DNA from: Cadophora sp. MPI-SDFR-AT-0126
Lineage: Eukaryota > Ascomycota > Leotiomycetes > Helotiales > Ploettnerulaceae
Length of the DNA stretch: 64,000 nt
Direction: 5' to 3'
Assembly: GCA_020747065.1 (NCBI GenBank)
Contig: JAGMVK010000004.1
Location: 1,488,001-1,552,000 of the forward strand
Shown here: positions 25,601-36,120 of the stretch, one piece after another
How the letters are laid out: each line of letters starts with the position of its first letter
How positions within the stretch are numbered: position 1 is the first letter of the stretch
Translations under genes and position numbers: made by a program
The notes under the pieces: model-generated
Databases searched by the model: none
What the model saw: the letters and a program-made list of their open reading frames with translations, nothing else
Told to the model about the DNA's origin: nothing

Positions 25601-25763
25601 TGACAATCACCTGAACATCGACGACGGTACAACTTTATTTTACTCAATTGTACTCCTATCTACACTTGACACCTGCCTGAAGCACCCACCCAATCTCGAC
25701 CGCCATCTCGAGTCTTGACACCTGGAATCGTACGACGGAATCGAAGGAAGGGAATAGAGCACA
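22683..25763. other. Intergenic, 3.1 kb
   Basis: No supported gene. A 198-codon open frame at 22844-23440 (+) lies just after the CBM21 stop codon and shows no domain; it is most likely 3' UTR. Simple repeats: GGGCA-type at 24192-24219 and GGAATT/GGGATT-type at 24358-24395. The bases before 25764 are the presumed promoter of the BolA gene. Confidence 0.5.
24192..24219. repeat. (GGGCA)n simple repeat
   Basis: Tandem GGCAG/GGGCA units in an otherwise unannotated stretch. Confidence 0.7.
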
Positions 25764-26345
25764 ATGGATAGAGCAGCAACAGCAAGCATGAGGAGGTGTT
25801 TAAGAAGCGGCAAGGCTCTAAGATGTGCCACCTCAACAACCAGATCCCGCTGCGTAGCAACATCAATTTGTCCCGCACGGTCCGTAGCCACGACATCTCC
25901 ATCTCCCTCGATATCAACATCTCTCCCTAAAACCCGCCGCCAACCTACCACCCTCCTCGCACAGTTCTCTGGTCAACACAGCTCCCTCCATAGAGGGTAC
26001 AGCACACCCTCATCGGCTTCAACACCACAAGGCACAATCGGCTCTGGCTCCGCCGGCGTAGCAGAAGAAGCTGCTCGCGAACAAGAGATTCTGCAAGCTC
26101 CCGAACACCTGAATGACAAAGAGCGTCAGATCTGGGAGATGCTGATGCGGGAACTGCAGTGTACGAGTTTGGAGGTGCAGGATATTAGTGGTGGGTGTGG
26201 GAGTATGTATGGGATTGATGTTGTTAGTGAGAGGTTTAGAGGGTTGGGGATGTTGAAGCAGCAGAGGTTGGTTAATGAGGTGTTGGGTGAGGAGATTAAG
26301 GGGTGGCATGGGGTGCAGTTGAAGACTAGGGCGCCGGATGTGTAG
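25764..26345 (+). CDS. BOL3: BolA-like protein, mitochondrial (BOLA3/Bol3 type)
   Basis: Single-exon gene, 193 aa. The C-terminal third is a BolA domain: LQCTSLEVQDISGGCGSMYGI from about residue 131, then SERFRGLGMLKQQRLVNEVL and EEIKGWHGVQLKTRAP. The invariant C-terminal His in GWHG is present, and the GGCGSMY loop is characteristic of the BOLA3/Bol3 branch. BolA proteins work with monothiol glutaredoxin or Nfu1 in late delivery of [4Fe-4S] clusters to mitochondrial enzymes such as lipoate synthase. The first 100 residues are rich in Arg, Ser and Thr and almost lack acidic residues, consistent with a mitochondrial presequence plus a low-complexity linker. The length exceeds yeast Bol3 because of this N-terminal extension. 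Bol1 is the alternative assignment. Confidence 0.85.
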   Translation: MDRAATASMRRCLRSGKALRCATSTTRSRCVATSICPARSVATTSPSPSISTSLPKTRRQPTTLLAQFSGQHSSLHRGYSTPSSASTPQGTIGSGSAGVAEEAAREQEILQAPEHLNDKERQIWEMLMRELQCTSLEVQDISGGCGSMYGIDVVSERFRGLGMLKQQRLVNEVLGEEIKGWHGVQLKTRAPDV

Positions 26346-27563
26346 GTGGGGAGGAGGAGATTGAGGTACAGGATCGGAGGACATATGAGGTTTTGAGAAG
26401 AGTGTAGCTGTGTGGGGAGGAGAATATAAATTGGACGTGGTGGCGAGGGATGTATATATTTGGGTGGATGTACGTTATGGCACGGTAATAAAGTCAAGGA
26501 ATATCGAAACCATGATACAAACTGTATTTCTTCACAATCACCGCTTAAGCAACAACTACAAACCTCATCAGTACCACAGTCGTCAAAATAAGGTTCCGCC
26601 GCATCCCACGTCCTATGCATTCACTCAACGAACTTCTCGTCGTTCGAATAAGCTTAACTTCCACCAGATATTGTAATCGGGTTCCTGGATGCCGTTCTAC
26701 CCTCGGAAACTAAGGGAGGGAGATGTTCATCCCACGCTCCAGAGCAGGCGTTGCTGATTCTATTACATACTCGGTGTTGATGCACGAATCGCACGATGCC
26801 GAGCTCGGAGCCGGGGAGCAAGGTCGAGGGACCACATGATTTTTTTATCGAAACCGCGCTGGGTTGGCTTTTTAGGAATTGAATCCACATTTCTGGGGAA
26901 GGATTGGATCTGATGGACGGGTATTTGGAAAATTGGGTTGATATTCTTGTAGACTTTGGCTTGGGGGAAAGACGTGAGTAGTAGTAAAGCCATATCTCTT
27001 GCTTCCCGGACTCGTTATTTTCGTTAAGAGTACCATATCTCCCCAGCATGGCTCAGCCCAAACACACGATAACCATTGAATTGTGTAGATCATGTATTCC
27101 AAAAGCCTCTCCTCTTTGGAAGTGAACATGGCGAAGTGAAAAACTTTTGTTTACTTCGCCCGTTGTACTCTCCATACCACTATCACTGGAGCTTATAGTT
27201 GTTGTGAGAAGAGCGAGAATGAAGTCGGAACCGGAAGACTCATGAATTAATTGCATCAGATCTCATTTAGCTGGTCTCTAAGAATACTCAAACCTTTATT
27301 GTTTTGACGACAACGAGTAATGCTCGCCAAAAGTAAGGGGGAGCTTTCGGCTAACCTTCCCCCGAACTTAGCGGGGTAAATCGAATGGTGGGGTAAAATG
27401 GACGACACCCCACTCTCCGATGATGGCCTTGACGACAAACAGCCTGAATGCGAAGATTCAGACTTTCCGGTTTCTCAATTCAAGCTTCTAGTCTTTTTAA
27501 TTTCTTTTTCTCTGAACAGACAGCGGAATTTTTTGTTCGATCGCGATCTAATAAGCAAATACA
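26346..27563. other. Intergenic, 1.2 kb
   Basis: No supported gene. It contains the presumed BolA 3' UTR and the promoter of the aldolase gene, including the inverted GC box at 27360-27376. Confidence 0.5.
27360..27376. promoter_or_regulatory. Inverted GC box CCCCG-N7-CGGGG
   Basis: CCCCGAACTTAGCGGGG, followed by TAAA, 188 bp before the aldolase start codon. GCGGGG fits the CreA/Mig1-type consensus SYGGRG. Similar boxes occur upstream of three other metabolic genes in this window. Function is inferred only. Confidence 0.35.
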
Positions 27564-28663
27564 ATGGCGTCAATGAAAGACAACAGGGCTGTTAAGATGC
27601 TGAAGGCGGCAGAGGAGGGAGGGTATGGAGTTATTGGTGTAGTATCTGTAAGCTCTTCTCTTCTACCAATCGATTCTTGATCAATGCTGATAGTTCGAGA
27701 TAGTACAACCTTGAAACCATCACAGCCGTTGTCCGCGCCGCCGAGAAGAAACGCTCACCAGCACAAATCCTCCTCTTCCCCTGGGCTCTTCACTACTCCC
27801 CTCTCCTCATCCACCTCGCCGCCGCGGCCTGCTCAACAGCCACCGTCCCCATAGTCCTGCACATGGACCACGCACAATCAGAAGAAGAGATCATCGCCGC
27901 CTCGGAATACCCCTTCGATAGCATCATGGTTGACATGTCACATTACGAGAAAGAGGACAATCTCGAGAAGACCGAGCGTATTACCAAGATGTTGCATGCG
28001 AAAGGTATTGCTACTGAAGCCGAACCGGGTCGGATTAATGGTGGGGAGGATGGGGTGGCGGATACGGGGGATTTGGAGGGCTTGTTGACGGATGAGATTG
28101 AGGCGAGGAGGTTTGTGGATACGGGGATTGACTTTTTGGCGCCGGCTTTTGGGAACGTGCATGGTAACTATGGAGGTGTGGAGAATATCAAGTTGGATTT
28201 TGAGAGGTAAGTTGATTCTCCTCTTGGTCTGGGGGAGCGATGTTTGAGATGGGAGGTTTTGGGTTGGGGAAGCTCTGAAGATATGTCGTCTGGATTGGGA
28301 GGATCTTACCAAGCTGGAGCTGCATAAGACGGTCACTCCGGACTTTATATTGCTTGAGTTGTGATCAAATATTTGCTAACATCCGTCCGCAGACTCGATA
28401 GAATTCGCGAAGCAATCAAAGGCAAAGCCACACTCGTCCTCCACGGAACTAACACTTTCCCCGACGACACAATGCGAGGATGTATCAAAGGTGGAATGAC
28501 GAGGTGTAATGTTAACGAGCTGGTCTTGTCAAATTACAACAAATATGTAGCGGAGAATACGGGCAAAGTGCCCTTGACGGAGTTGATGGGCAAGGGGACG
28601 GATCTCATCCAAGAATTGATTGAGCACCAGATGGATGTAATGGGGTCGACGGGGAAAGCTTGA
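27564..28663 (+). CDS. Class II (zinc) fructose-bisphosphate aldolase family protein
   Basis: Ketose-bisphosphate aldolase family, 285 aa, the usual length for the smaller class II enzymes. Exons 27564-27647, 27704-28206 and 28393-28663; introns of 56 and 186 bp with GTAAGC/TAG and GTAAGT/CAG borders. The frame closes exactly across both. Metal and catalytic residues are visible: HMDHA (Asp83, His84), EAEPGRINGGEDGV (family EVGxIGGxED region), GNVHGNYG (His181) and VLHGTNTF (His213, where most members have HGGSG). The HGTNTF variant and the divergent overall sequence suggest a sugar-phosphate substrate other than fructose 1,6-bisphosphate, so this is unlikely to be the glycolytic aldolase. 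Family chemistry is reversible retro-aldol cleavage with Zn2+ in the cytosol. An inverted GC box lies 188 bp upstream. Confidence 0.85.
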
Positions 28664-30586
28664 TCTATGGCATTTTGGATGTAAGTACGGAAATGTATCA
28701 GGATTTACAGACCCGTGTAATAATTTCAGGTTCGATGACACACTTCCGCTCCGTCATGGAGCTCCCAACAAGTAGCCTTCGGCCAAGTGAATCAGTCTCC
28801 AGCAGGTTAGTGTATATATCGAGTTGGAGTTTATTCTTCCAAAAGTGATGTGAAAGAACTTTAACCTGTACCTAGAACATAGTTATGCAAGTAGCCTTAT
28901 GTCCATGCATCTCGAAACACAGACATGTTAAACACTTTACTCACTCCAGGCTTCCAGTGCCATAAGCTGTGAATTAAGCAGAATTCAGCTACCAATACCT
29001 CAAACCCAGCTGTGGATACCCATCATCCAACTCATCGATGGCTCATATCTTCCCACATGCAACTAACAGCTCTCCAGAACAAGAAAATTCCCCCACGAAC
29101 GGCAAAAACACGACATGGGAACTCCTATCCAGGATCCCGTGTGCTAGCGAGAAATTGAGAGAGCAATCATTATGACTCGCACACCTAAGACAGCTTAGAG
29201 CAGCTGGGGACGATAGTTCTAGCTGCTGACAAGAAATCCGCGGTCGAGGAGAATCACCGCAAGCATGCCAAACAAATCCCGAATCAACACTAAAAAAATT
29301 AAAAAAAAAATAAGATACACTATCGATGCGTTGAATTTGAACAAATAAAAAAAAAGTAAGTAGAAGTATACCACTGTTGAAAGATGATGATGGGTCTCCC
29401 AATTGGAGTTCAATTTTTGGGCTCCGTGTTGACATGCTTCAGATCGTTCTCGCTTAGACAGTTTACCGATCAAAGAAAACAATCTCAACTTGTATCCAAA
29501 GAAGTGAAATTTGCTAAAGTACACAGTGAATCATGTAGCGAAATACGCGAATTGAGATCACCAAAGTGATGAAACTCAGCTGCCAGGCCTCAACTCGTCA
29601 CTTCATTTAAAGTCTAAAACTAACATACTATAGAAACAACCCAGTGTCCTGGTCGAAGGATGTCCCATCCAGGACTATCCAAGACTACGAGAGTCGGAGT
29701 GCTCTCATTGAACTTGGCTCGAAGTTCGAAGGTTAGCTCCAGGAACTAGACAATTACTAAGACAATTGCAGTGTGGGTAGTGCAGCAGCTGCGGAATCTG
29801 GCCAATTCACTTAAGTGCAACCTTTACTAAAACAAAACAAAATCCAAAAATACAGATCACTTCGGCGCCTAAAGTGTGGAAATCATAAATCTAAAAAAGT
29901 GAGTGAAATCCCAGATCTAAAAGTTCAGGCCTGGCAGCTCGAGTATTTATTTTTTCGACATTCCTTTTCTCAGGAGCTGTGCTTTGCCCCACCTTTCACG
30001 CTGATAGGTTCCTAAGAGTTTAAATGGAACGTCCGCTAACACGAATTGTTCAACTATCTATTGTAAACGAGATGCTGAAGACCTATCGAGAGTCGGACAG
30101 CAAGATCTCGCTAAAGCCCTCTGGCGAGGGCAAGTAAACAACTCTACCCCATTCGTCTCCTGCTCCACGATTGGGGCGTTTTCACTATCCCAAACATATT
30201 GATCTTTTTAAATGTTATCAGTTTAGTACCAGAAACACCTGGTTCAACCCAGACCAATTTAATACTTCATTAATGGAACAGCATTCTCTCCCTCCTGTGA
30301 AATTCAAGGATCTTAGGCAAAATTTGCCTCTACAAGTGAGTGAAAATTGAGTTCAGCGAAGGGGGCCAAGTTTTTGAGACGGCAGCCTCAACACGTTCTC
30401 GATTTGATGTTCAAATCTTATGTCATATCTCACAGGCGATATGAAGGCCAGTACAATGAAGCACATGATGTACAAGCACACATCAATTTCTCGCAAGAAT
30501 ATGGTACACTATATATGACCCTGAATTGACCCCATTAAATCTTCCACATATGTATTACTTTTGCCAGCATTCTAATCGCCATTCGC
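28664..30586. other. Intergenic, 1.9 kb, AT-richer
   Basis: No supported gene. The stretch 29280-30540 is richer in A and T than its surroundings, with A-tracts near 29296-29360, and could be the remains of an old mobile element. A 13-bp inverted repeat pair at 29578-29590 and 29927-29939 may mark a small MITE-like element. Confidence 0.4.
29578..29939. repeat. Possible MITE-like element with 13-bp inverted repeats
   Basis: AGCTGCCAGGCCT at 29578-29590 recurs in inverted orientation at 29927-29939, and similarity continues weakly inward (CAAC versus GAAC). The enclosed 362 bp has no ORF. No clear target-site duplication was found, so the call is tentative. Confidence 0.25.
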
Positions 30587-31287
30587 TCAAAGTGCCATGA
30601 AGAGAGCACCGAGTCCTCCAAGCGCAAGAGGGATCATATCGGAGCCCAACTTCTGAGCCGCATTTGTAACCTGGATTGGTCCCGAGGTAGTAGTGGACGA
30701 AGCATCTGGAGTTTCGACCGACGTAGACGAAGAAGTGGTCGATGCAATCGACTCAGAAGAGCTGGAGGTAGTCGAGGTAGTGGAAGTAGTAGATGTGGTT
30801 GGCTCGACTGGCTCCGGAGTGGTGGTGATATCCTCAGTGGTTGTAGGAGTCGCGCTTGGGACTGGGGCCTCGGTGGTAGCAGCAGGAGGCGGGATGACGC
30901 TCAGGGAGATCGTGGCGCCGCACTCCGAGAGAGGGGTATCATTCGGGCAGCATCCGGCATCGGTGCAGTAGTATCCTGCAGGGCAGTATTCTAATCGACA
31001 TTAGCTTGCTGTCCCAGGACTGTTGCTGAAAAGGAGTGTGACTTACTTCCGTTGGAGCAGCAGCTTTCTCCTGCGCTGGGGTTGTAGCATGTTGGGAAGC
31101 TGATGCATTCGATGTTTCCTGGACCGCAGGATCTCTCGCATGTTGCTGGTGCTGTGACTGGGACGCAGAAGTCTACTTGACGCTCAAAGACGCTTCTGAT
31201 TGCCATCATTGAGAGACGCTGGCCAGAAGTTTCGGCGACGGCTGCAGAGGCAGCGCCGAGGAGGAGAATGCTGGTCGAGAAACGCAT
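30587..31287 (-). CDS. Cys-rich GPI-anchored secreted protein
   Basis: 214-aa predicted wall or surface protein. Exon 1 31047-31287, intron 30991-31046 (GTAAGT...GATTAG), exon 2 30587-30990. It starts with a signal peptide (MRFSTSILLLGAASAAVAE, cleavage near residue 19). A Cys-rich domain follows (VDFCVPVTAPATCERSCG, NIECISFPTCYN, ESCCSNG), and after the splice YCPAGYYCTDAGCCP, the spacing seen in many fungal GPI-anchored CCPxGY proteins. Next is a Ser/Thr-rich stalk (TTSTTSTTSTTSSSS), expected to be O-glycosylated. It ends in a hydrophobic tail (MIPLALGGLGALFMAL), the expected GPI-attachment signal. The splice creates the conserved SNGKYCPAGYYC block, which supports the intron. Function is unknown; binding to wall polysaccharide is possible. 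Confidence 0.82.
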
Positions 31288-32043
31288 TTTGAGATTTTGA
31301 CTTCAAAGTGGTAAACCGGAGTCGTGACTGAGCGAGTAACAATGATGCTGGATTGTTGACTGAAAGCCTGTGACACGCAAGAAACTTTGTTTGGAGCAGA
31401 CATTCTGCCTTTTATATTCTTTCCAAACGCGATATCATTAATCCCAAGATCAACAACACTAAAAAATCAGCCCCCTTTTCTGAATTTCCTGTTCCTGAAG
31501 GATTGCATGAAGCTAGGAAGGCATAACGTTCGCGGGAGCTGTCTCCAATGGCTTTCAGACATCGAAATTTGATTTGCAGCCATAAACGTTAAAGCTTTTC
31601 CAAATACCCAATGGGAAAAATCCACACGGTGGGGCCGAGCCTCTGAGCTATTCATAGAGGTCCTTTTGTCCTTGAGCCTCCTCACACCAGATGCAAGGCA
31701 TCGGAATCAATTTGGACATGGGTTGTTCCTGGCTGCTCCCGCCCTCTAGACTGACAAGTCACAAGGCGATGCCTGTTTGGCGTCGTCGGGTTAAAGTTGC
31801 GGCGTCTTTCCCCAGGTCTTACATCCTACGGGTCGTACCTGAAACGGAGGAGATTGGCATCGGCAAGCCACCTTTTTCAGCTGGGGATTTTAGTGTGGTA
31901 CAAAAAGGAAACGCTTTCTTGGCGAAAAGTTGACGGCTCCAGGACTAGCAGTCTGTCAGTCAAATCTGCCTTGTCAACTGAACTGGCAGTCTCAGAGCAA
32001 GAACAAGTTTAACCATATTCGTAAAGATGGAGGAAATGAGACT

Positions 32044-32077
<34 letters not shown>

Positions 32078-32334
32078 GGAAATCAGAATGTTTTGCGCTG
32101 CAAGCTGCTCCTTCAACCCTGACATTTAGCCGAAGCTTTGTTTTGCATAGGGGTGCAGCATTGGACATCACTGAATATTGTCTGAAAGTGCCATTTCCTA
32201 CGGCCCTTGCACAATTATTTCAACTTTTGAGGTCCTTGGTTGCGAAATCATAGCGATTGCTTGTCCAGCCCGTTTTTTACGAGATAGTCCCACTAACGAT
32301 GCTCCTCTTCCCAACAGAAGACAGCTCTTCCTCC
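31288..32334. other. Intergenic, 1 kb, with poly-G tract
   Basis: No supported gene. It holds the promoter of the GPI protein on the low side and a G32 homopolymer at 32045-32076. Confidence 0.5.
32045..32076 (+). repeat. Poly-G tract, 32 bases
   Basis: Uninterrupted run of 32 G. The exact length is prone to sequencing error. Confidence 0.85.
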
Positions 32335-33547
32335 TCAATCATAATACTTCGCAGAAACTCCTTTGATGATCTCTTGTTCACCATTCTCCTTAGTTGAATC
32401 ACCAGCCCTATTCACGTTCTTTGCAACGCGTGCCTTCACCCACTCTCCAGCTGTCAACACCGGTCCATCTGCCTGCTTGTCGAGACCCAATCGTTCCAGG
32501 AGTGGACTTGGAACCGTCTTCAACTCCAGATCGTCTTCCGGCCGAACGAAATACAAAACACCCAGCCTGTCTAAATGTGCTTGGTCTGGTGGTGGTGCAA
32601 CAACTCGATGGATACTGCTCTTCAGATAGCCGTTGGTGAGGAAGGATAATGAGTCTGCGATGTTGACGGTGATGCTCCCCGGATACGGCTTGACGTACTT
32701 CCATGTTTCTTGTGGAGTCCGTACCTGAAGCGCTGCAACCGGCTGACGGAAGAGCAGTGTCAAACTGCCGAAGTCGGTGTGACCTTTCACCCAGACATTG
32801 TTGATGGCTTTATTAACTTCTGGGGTCCGCGAATGGTACTTCATGTAGCGAAGATGGCAATCGCTCTTCTCAGAATAGCGATGAGTCTTCAAGAAGAAAT
32901 CTTCAGGCAGCTCTAGAATGATGGCGAAAAGTATCAGAAGCTTCGACACCACCTCTTCGTGAATGTACTTTCCGAATTTCGAAATCTCGGCCCAGTTGTC
33001 CTTGATCAGGGATGGATGTGGTCGGTCATACTGGGGAATGAATTTCGGAATGTTGTATATCTCTGTGTTATCGAAGTAGCCTAGGGATAATCAGTAATTT
33101 CTTCAGGATGGACGTCCCAAGCTAACTAGCTGTTACGTACCTGGTGCAATCTCCCGAATTCCAATAGGCTTGTACCCATTGTATCCCCCATTCTCTAAGT
33201 CCGCACGATACTTTAACTTTTCATCGGTATTCAAATTGAAGAATTCCTTGCCGATTGCAAATTGCCGGTCCACCTCAGATTGGTCGAGACCAAAGTTTAT
33301 GATGTAGAAAAATCCTTCTTTGTGTTAGTCATGGAATCTTGTGGTCAGGGACTAGCCGATACGTACCAATTTGTTCGATGGCATTCTTGAGTTGTGTTGC
33401 AAGAATCTGCTTACCACCTGGCTCATGAAAGATCGATAGATCGAGAGTAGCAAGGTCAGCCCAGTCCAATTCATGAGTCGTTTCTGGTACTTGGGTATAT
33501 GAGAGGACACTGGTTGATGCCGAAGTCTCGATTTGTGTCTGAGACAT
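32335..33547 (-). CDS. 2-oxoglutarate/Fe(II)-dependent oxygenase, isopenicillin-N-synthase-like
   Basis: 366-aa non-haem iron oxygenase of the 2OG-FeII/IPNS fold. Exons 33367-33547, 33141-33314 and 32335-33080; introns 33315-33366 and 33081-33140 begin GTACGT and end in AG. Splicing yields the usual IEQIGFFYIINFGL and APGYFDNTE joins. The N-terminal DIOX_N-type region covers residues about 25-150. The iron triad is His219 and Asp221 (GHTDFGSLTLLF) and His276 (SIHRVVAPP), and Arg290 (RLGVLYF) is the likely 2-oxoglutarate carboxylate ligand. Such fungal enzymes hydroxylate or desaturate small molecules or are linked to secondary metabolism; the substrate is not evident. An inverted CCCCT/GCGGGG box lies about 135-155 bp upstream. 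The next gene upstream is an unrelated tyrosine phosphatase on the same strand. Confidence 0.88.
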
Positions 33548-34078
33548 CGTGATACATAGGCCGTAAGTCGAAGTGAAAGAACTTTAAATAACAGGCTAAG
33601 TGCAAGTGCATATAATACTTTAAGAGCATAAATCTTGAGTATGATATCTTTGCTTTCGAGTTTGGAATCTTTCATTGACAGCCCCTCACTAGCAAGCGGG
33701 GTTACTTGAGCTCGAATCATGATTCGGTAATAGCCACCAAGCTCAAGCGAGACGGCCAAACTTGCTCGGAAGTGTCCTTCCATCCAATCTTCTTACAGCT
33801 TGACGTTCGATTTAAGTTGGTTGTGCAAGGAGAAGCGTTGATGTCGTGATCGCGGGGTAGGATGCAAGTCACGTGTAGATCATTTGCTTCCTCAACCACT
33901 AAAGTCCAGATGTCATTCTGTTCGGCCATGTCTATTCCTTACACTGTCAAGATACAAATGGAACAGGAAGTCACTAGATACAATCTGGCATGTTTGCTCG
34001 CTATCTATGCTTAGAACTGAATAGTTTCGGGCTTTCGTCCTGATTGTTGAATAGACATCTTGAAATCCACAAAATCTA
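33548..34078. promoter_or_regulatory. Promoter region of the 2OG oxygenase
   Basis: Gene-free 531 bp. It contains CCCCT at 33682-33686 and GCGGGGTTA at 33696-33704, an inverted pair of GC boxes like those before the aldolase, ThDP enzyme and isochorismatase-like genes. The upstream part is also the 3' flank of the phosphatase gene. Short ORFs here show no domain. Confidence 0.35.
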
Positions 34079-35105
34079 TCAACTGCTGAAAGCATTCCTC
34101 AGCCGGTTTAAAATCTCCTTCGAAGTCTCCCAAGCCCTCGACTTCCTCCTCTCAGGCGCAACGACATTCGATTTGACCATAACCCTCCTTACTTTCTTGA
34201 TCTCCTCTTCCGTCAACCCGCACATCGTCTTAACATACATCTCCGCGCCACCCCACTTCCTCTCCACCATCTCCAGCATAGCCAACATGCTCTCCGGTCT
34301 AGCACCCACCATTCTCTCAGCACGCTCCCGTCCACCTCCCCCAGATCTAGCAAAGACTGGACTTTTCATGAGGCGGTTTACGACGTCTTCTCGGATGGAG
34401 CGAAGGCCGATGTCTGATAATTTGTATTCTTCGGCGATGAGTTGGGGCTTGACGCCGAGGAGGGAGAGGATGATTCCGACGAAGACGCCGGATCGGTTGT
34501 TACCTGTTGTGCAGTGGATGTAACATGCTGTTGGGGAATTAAGAGACATCGCTGCTATGTGGAGGAGCATAGTCCGACATGCGGGTGCGCCGTGGGTGAG
34601 GATCTCGGTAAATGCTTCGACAATGCCCTGTATAGTCTGTGAGATTGCAAGTTGCTTAATGTGGATAGAAGTGAGAAGATAAGAAGCCGCAAGATATTCC
34701 ACGTGAAGGGCCATTGTAAACAAAGATTGAGTGAATGCTTACTTCTGTTCCATCACTCGCATATAGCACATATCTCGCAGCGGCCTTCTCTGGTGAGTAT
34801 TCCCCGTCCGGAAACGCAGGACACCAGACCCTCTGGATTCCCTCAAGTTCCTTGAATCCGCCTGCTTTTTCTATCTGCCCCTTCGATCGCAGATCAAAAT
34901 CTGTAGTGACCCCCAAGCTTCTAAGCTTCACAACGCCTTCATCAGTCACGGTGGTGGTGTCCGGACCCCTGTAAAAGACACCCTTTCGCACCGTGCCGGT
35001 GACCACCCCCCTCCCATCCTCGATCGGCCACCCGCCTATATCTCGAAAGTTTGCAAGGCCAGGAATATCCACGAAGGGAGGCTGGAGTTCAGGCTTGTCG
35101 ATCAT
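34079..35105 (-). CDS. Tyrosine/dual-specificity phosphatase (Y_phosphatase3 family)
   Basis: 303-aa protein phosphatase of the fungal/bacterial IphP-like group. Exon 1 34743-35105, intron 34628-34742 (GTAAGC...TATACAG), exon 2 34079-34627. The N-terminal family block PGLANFRDIGGWPI, then VFYRGPDTTTVTDEGV and TTDFDLRS, is followed after splicing (DGTE-GIVEAF) by the P-loop HCTTGNNRSG, with nucleophile Cys160 and Arg166 of the CX5R motif. The reading frame stays open upstream of 35105, but only non-ATG codons occur there, so the first ATG was chosen; it places the conserved PPFVDIPG block about 10 residues in, as usual. The substrate could be phosphotyrosine or a phosphoinositide; the sequence does not decide. 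Confidence 0.82.
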
Positions 35106-36120
35106 GGGAGCGTCACGTGGACTCCCTTCTTCACCACGAGTCGTTACACTGACTATTGAGGCTCGCCAAGATCCAAAATCAACAAAGAGAGTCTGATATT
35201 CGGTACCCGTGTAATAGCGATATTGTTCGGCCAAATCAGGCACAAAACGATGCTATCAGTCGACTCGGAATCAAAGATAAGGCTGACGCTTTATCCGGCG
35301 TCTTCTGATTTGGTCTAGCGGTCGCAATACCTCGTGATCATGCATGAGGATCTGCTTTGGGATTGTAGGTTGGATGACCTAAAGTTCTTTGTAGAGAAAA
35401 ATGTTTTGTTGCACATCTACATGCATTGATGATGCATGGGGTTGACTGGCTGTCAGTTGTTCATGCAGACGTGCAGTAGACGCTTGTAGTCATTCGGCAA
35501 CTGGCTGCAGATACTGTATGCAGGCTAGAACAAGAACTAGAACAAGTTGGACCTGCGCTTTTCTCCGTCATCGGACGGTTGGTTGGTTTGTCTGAGTGGT
35601 CGAGTGATCAGGCAACTGAGTCACTTGGATTTGTTGCACATCGTATTTGAACCCCTATTCCTTGTTGCATGCACAAAGCCAAGTGAAGAGAGAGGCGGGG
35701 CGTTGGGGGGGGGGGGGGGGGGGGTCGGTTGACTCGATAGATGTGTTGATGATGAGCAAGAAAATGAAGAGGCATGAGGGGTCGCTGAGCTTTGAGGTGC
35801 ACAGGTGGGGCTTGCTCGCTAGAATTTTAGCGAATGATTTGCTCCTTCCCTGTCCGCTTCGGGTTGTTGAAGGCCCTTTCTGAAGGCCACAAAGGCTATA
35901 AAAATACAATCAGACTTCTGATGGCTACTCGAAAAATTGACCAAGAGCTATGACAGTTCCGTGAATACAATTTCATCCGAAAATGTGGACCGCACGTAAC
36001 CAGTTCAAGGTTCAGACAATATGTGAAATAACAAAGTCTACATTGAGCAAGGCTCAGATCAATAGAAGCATCTACTCTTCGCTAAAGTCATCTTCGAACC
36101 CATCTTTGACTCTGGTACAT
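35106..36120. other. Intergenic, 1 kb, with poly-G tract
   Basis: No supported gene. It holds the phosphatase promoter and a G20 run at 35705-35724. A stretch near 35590-35660 has tRNA-like words but does not fold into a cloverleaf. Confidence 0.45.
35705..35724 (+). repeat. Poly-G tract, 20 bases
   Basis: Uninterrupted run of 20 G; the length is uncertain because of possible sequencing error. Confidence 0.85.

Noticed and set aside
33717..34095. Short minus-strand open frames between the 2OG oxygenase and the phosphatase
   Set aside because: 60-70 codons, no domain, AT-rich flank; not supported as a gene.
35585..35665. tRNA-like words (GTCTGAGTGGTCGAGTGATCA, TTTGAACCCC)
   Set aside because: The T-stem and acceptor stem do not pair and no anticodon arm forms.
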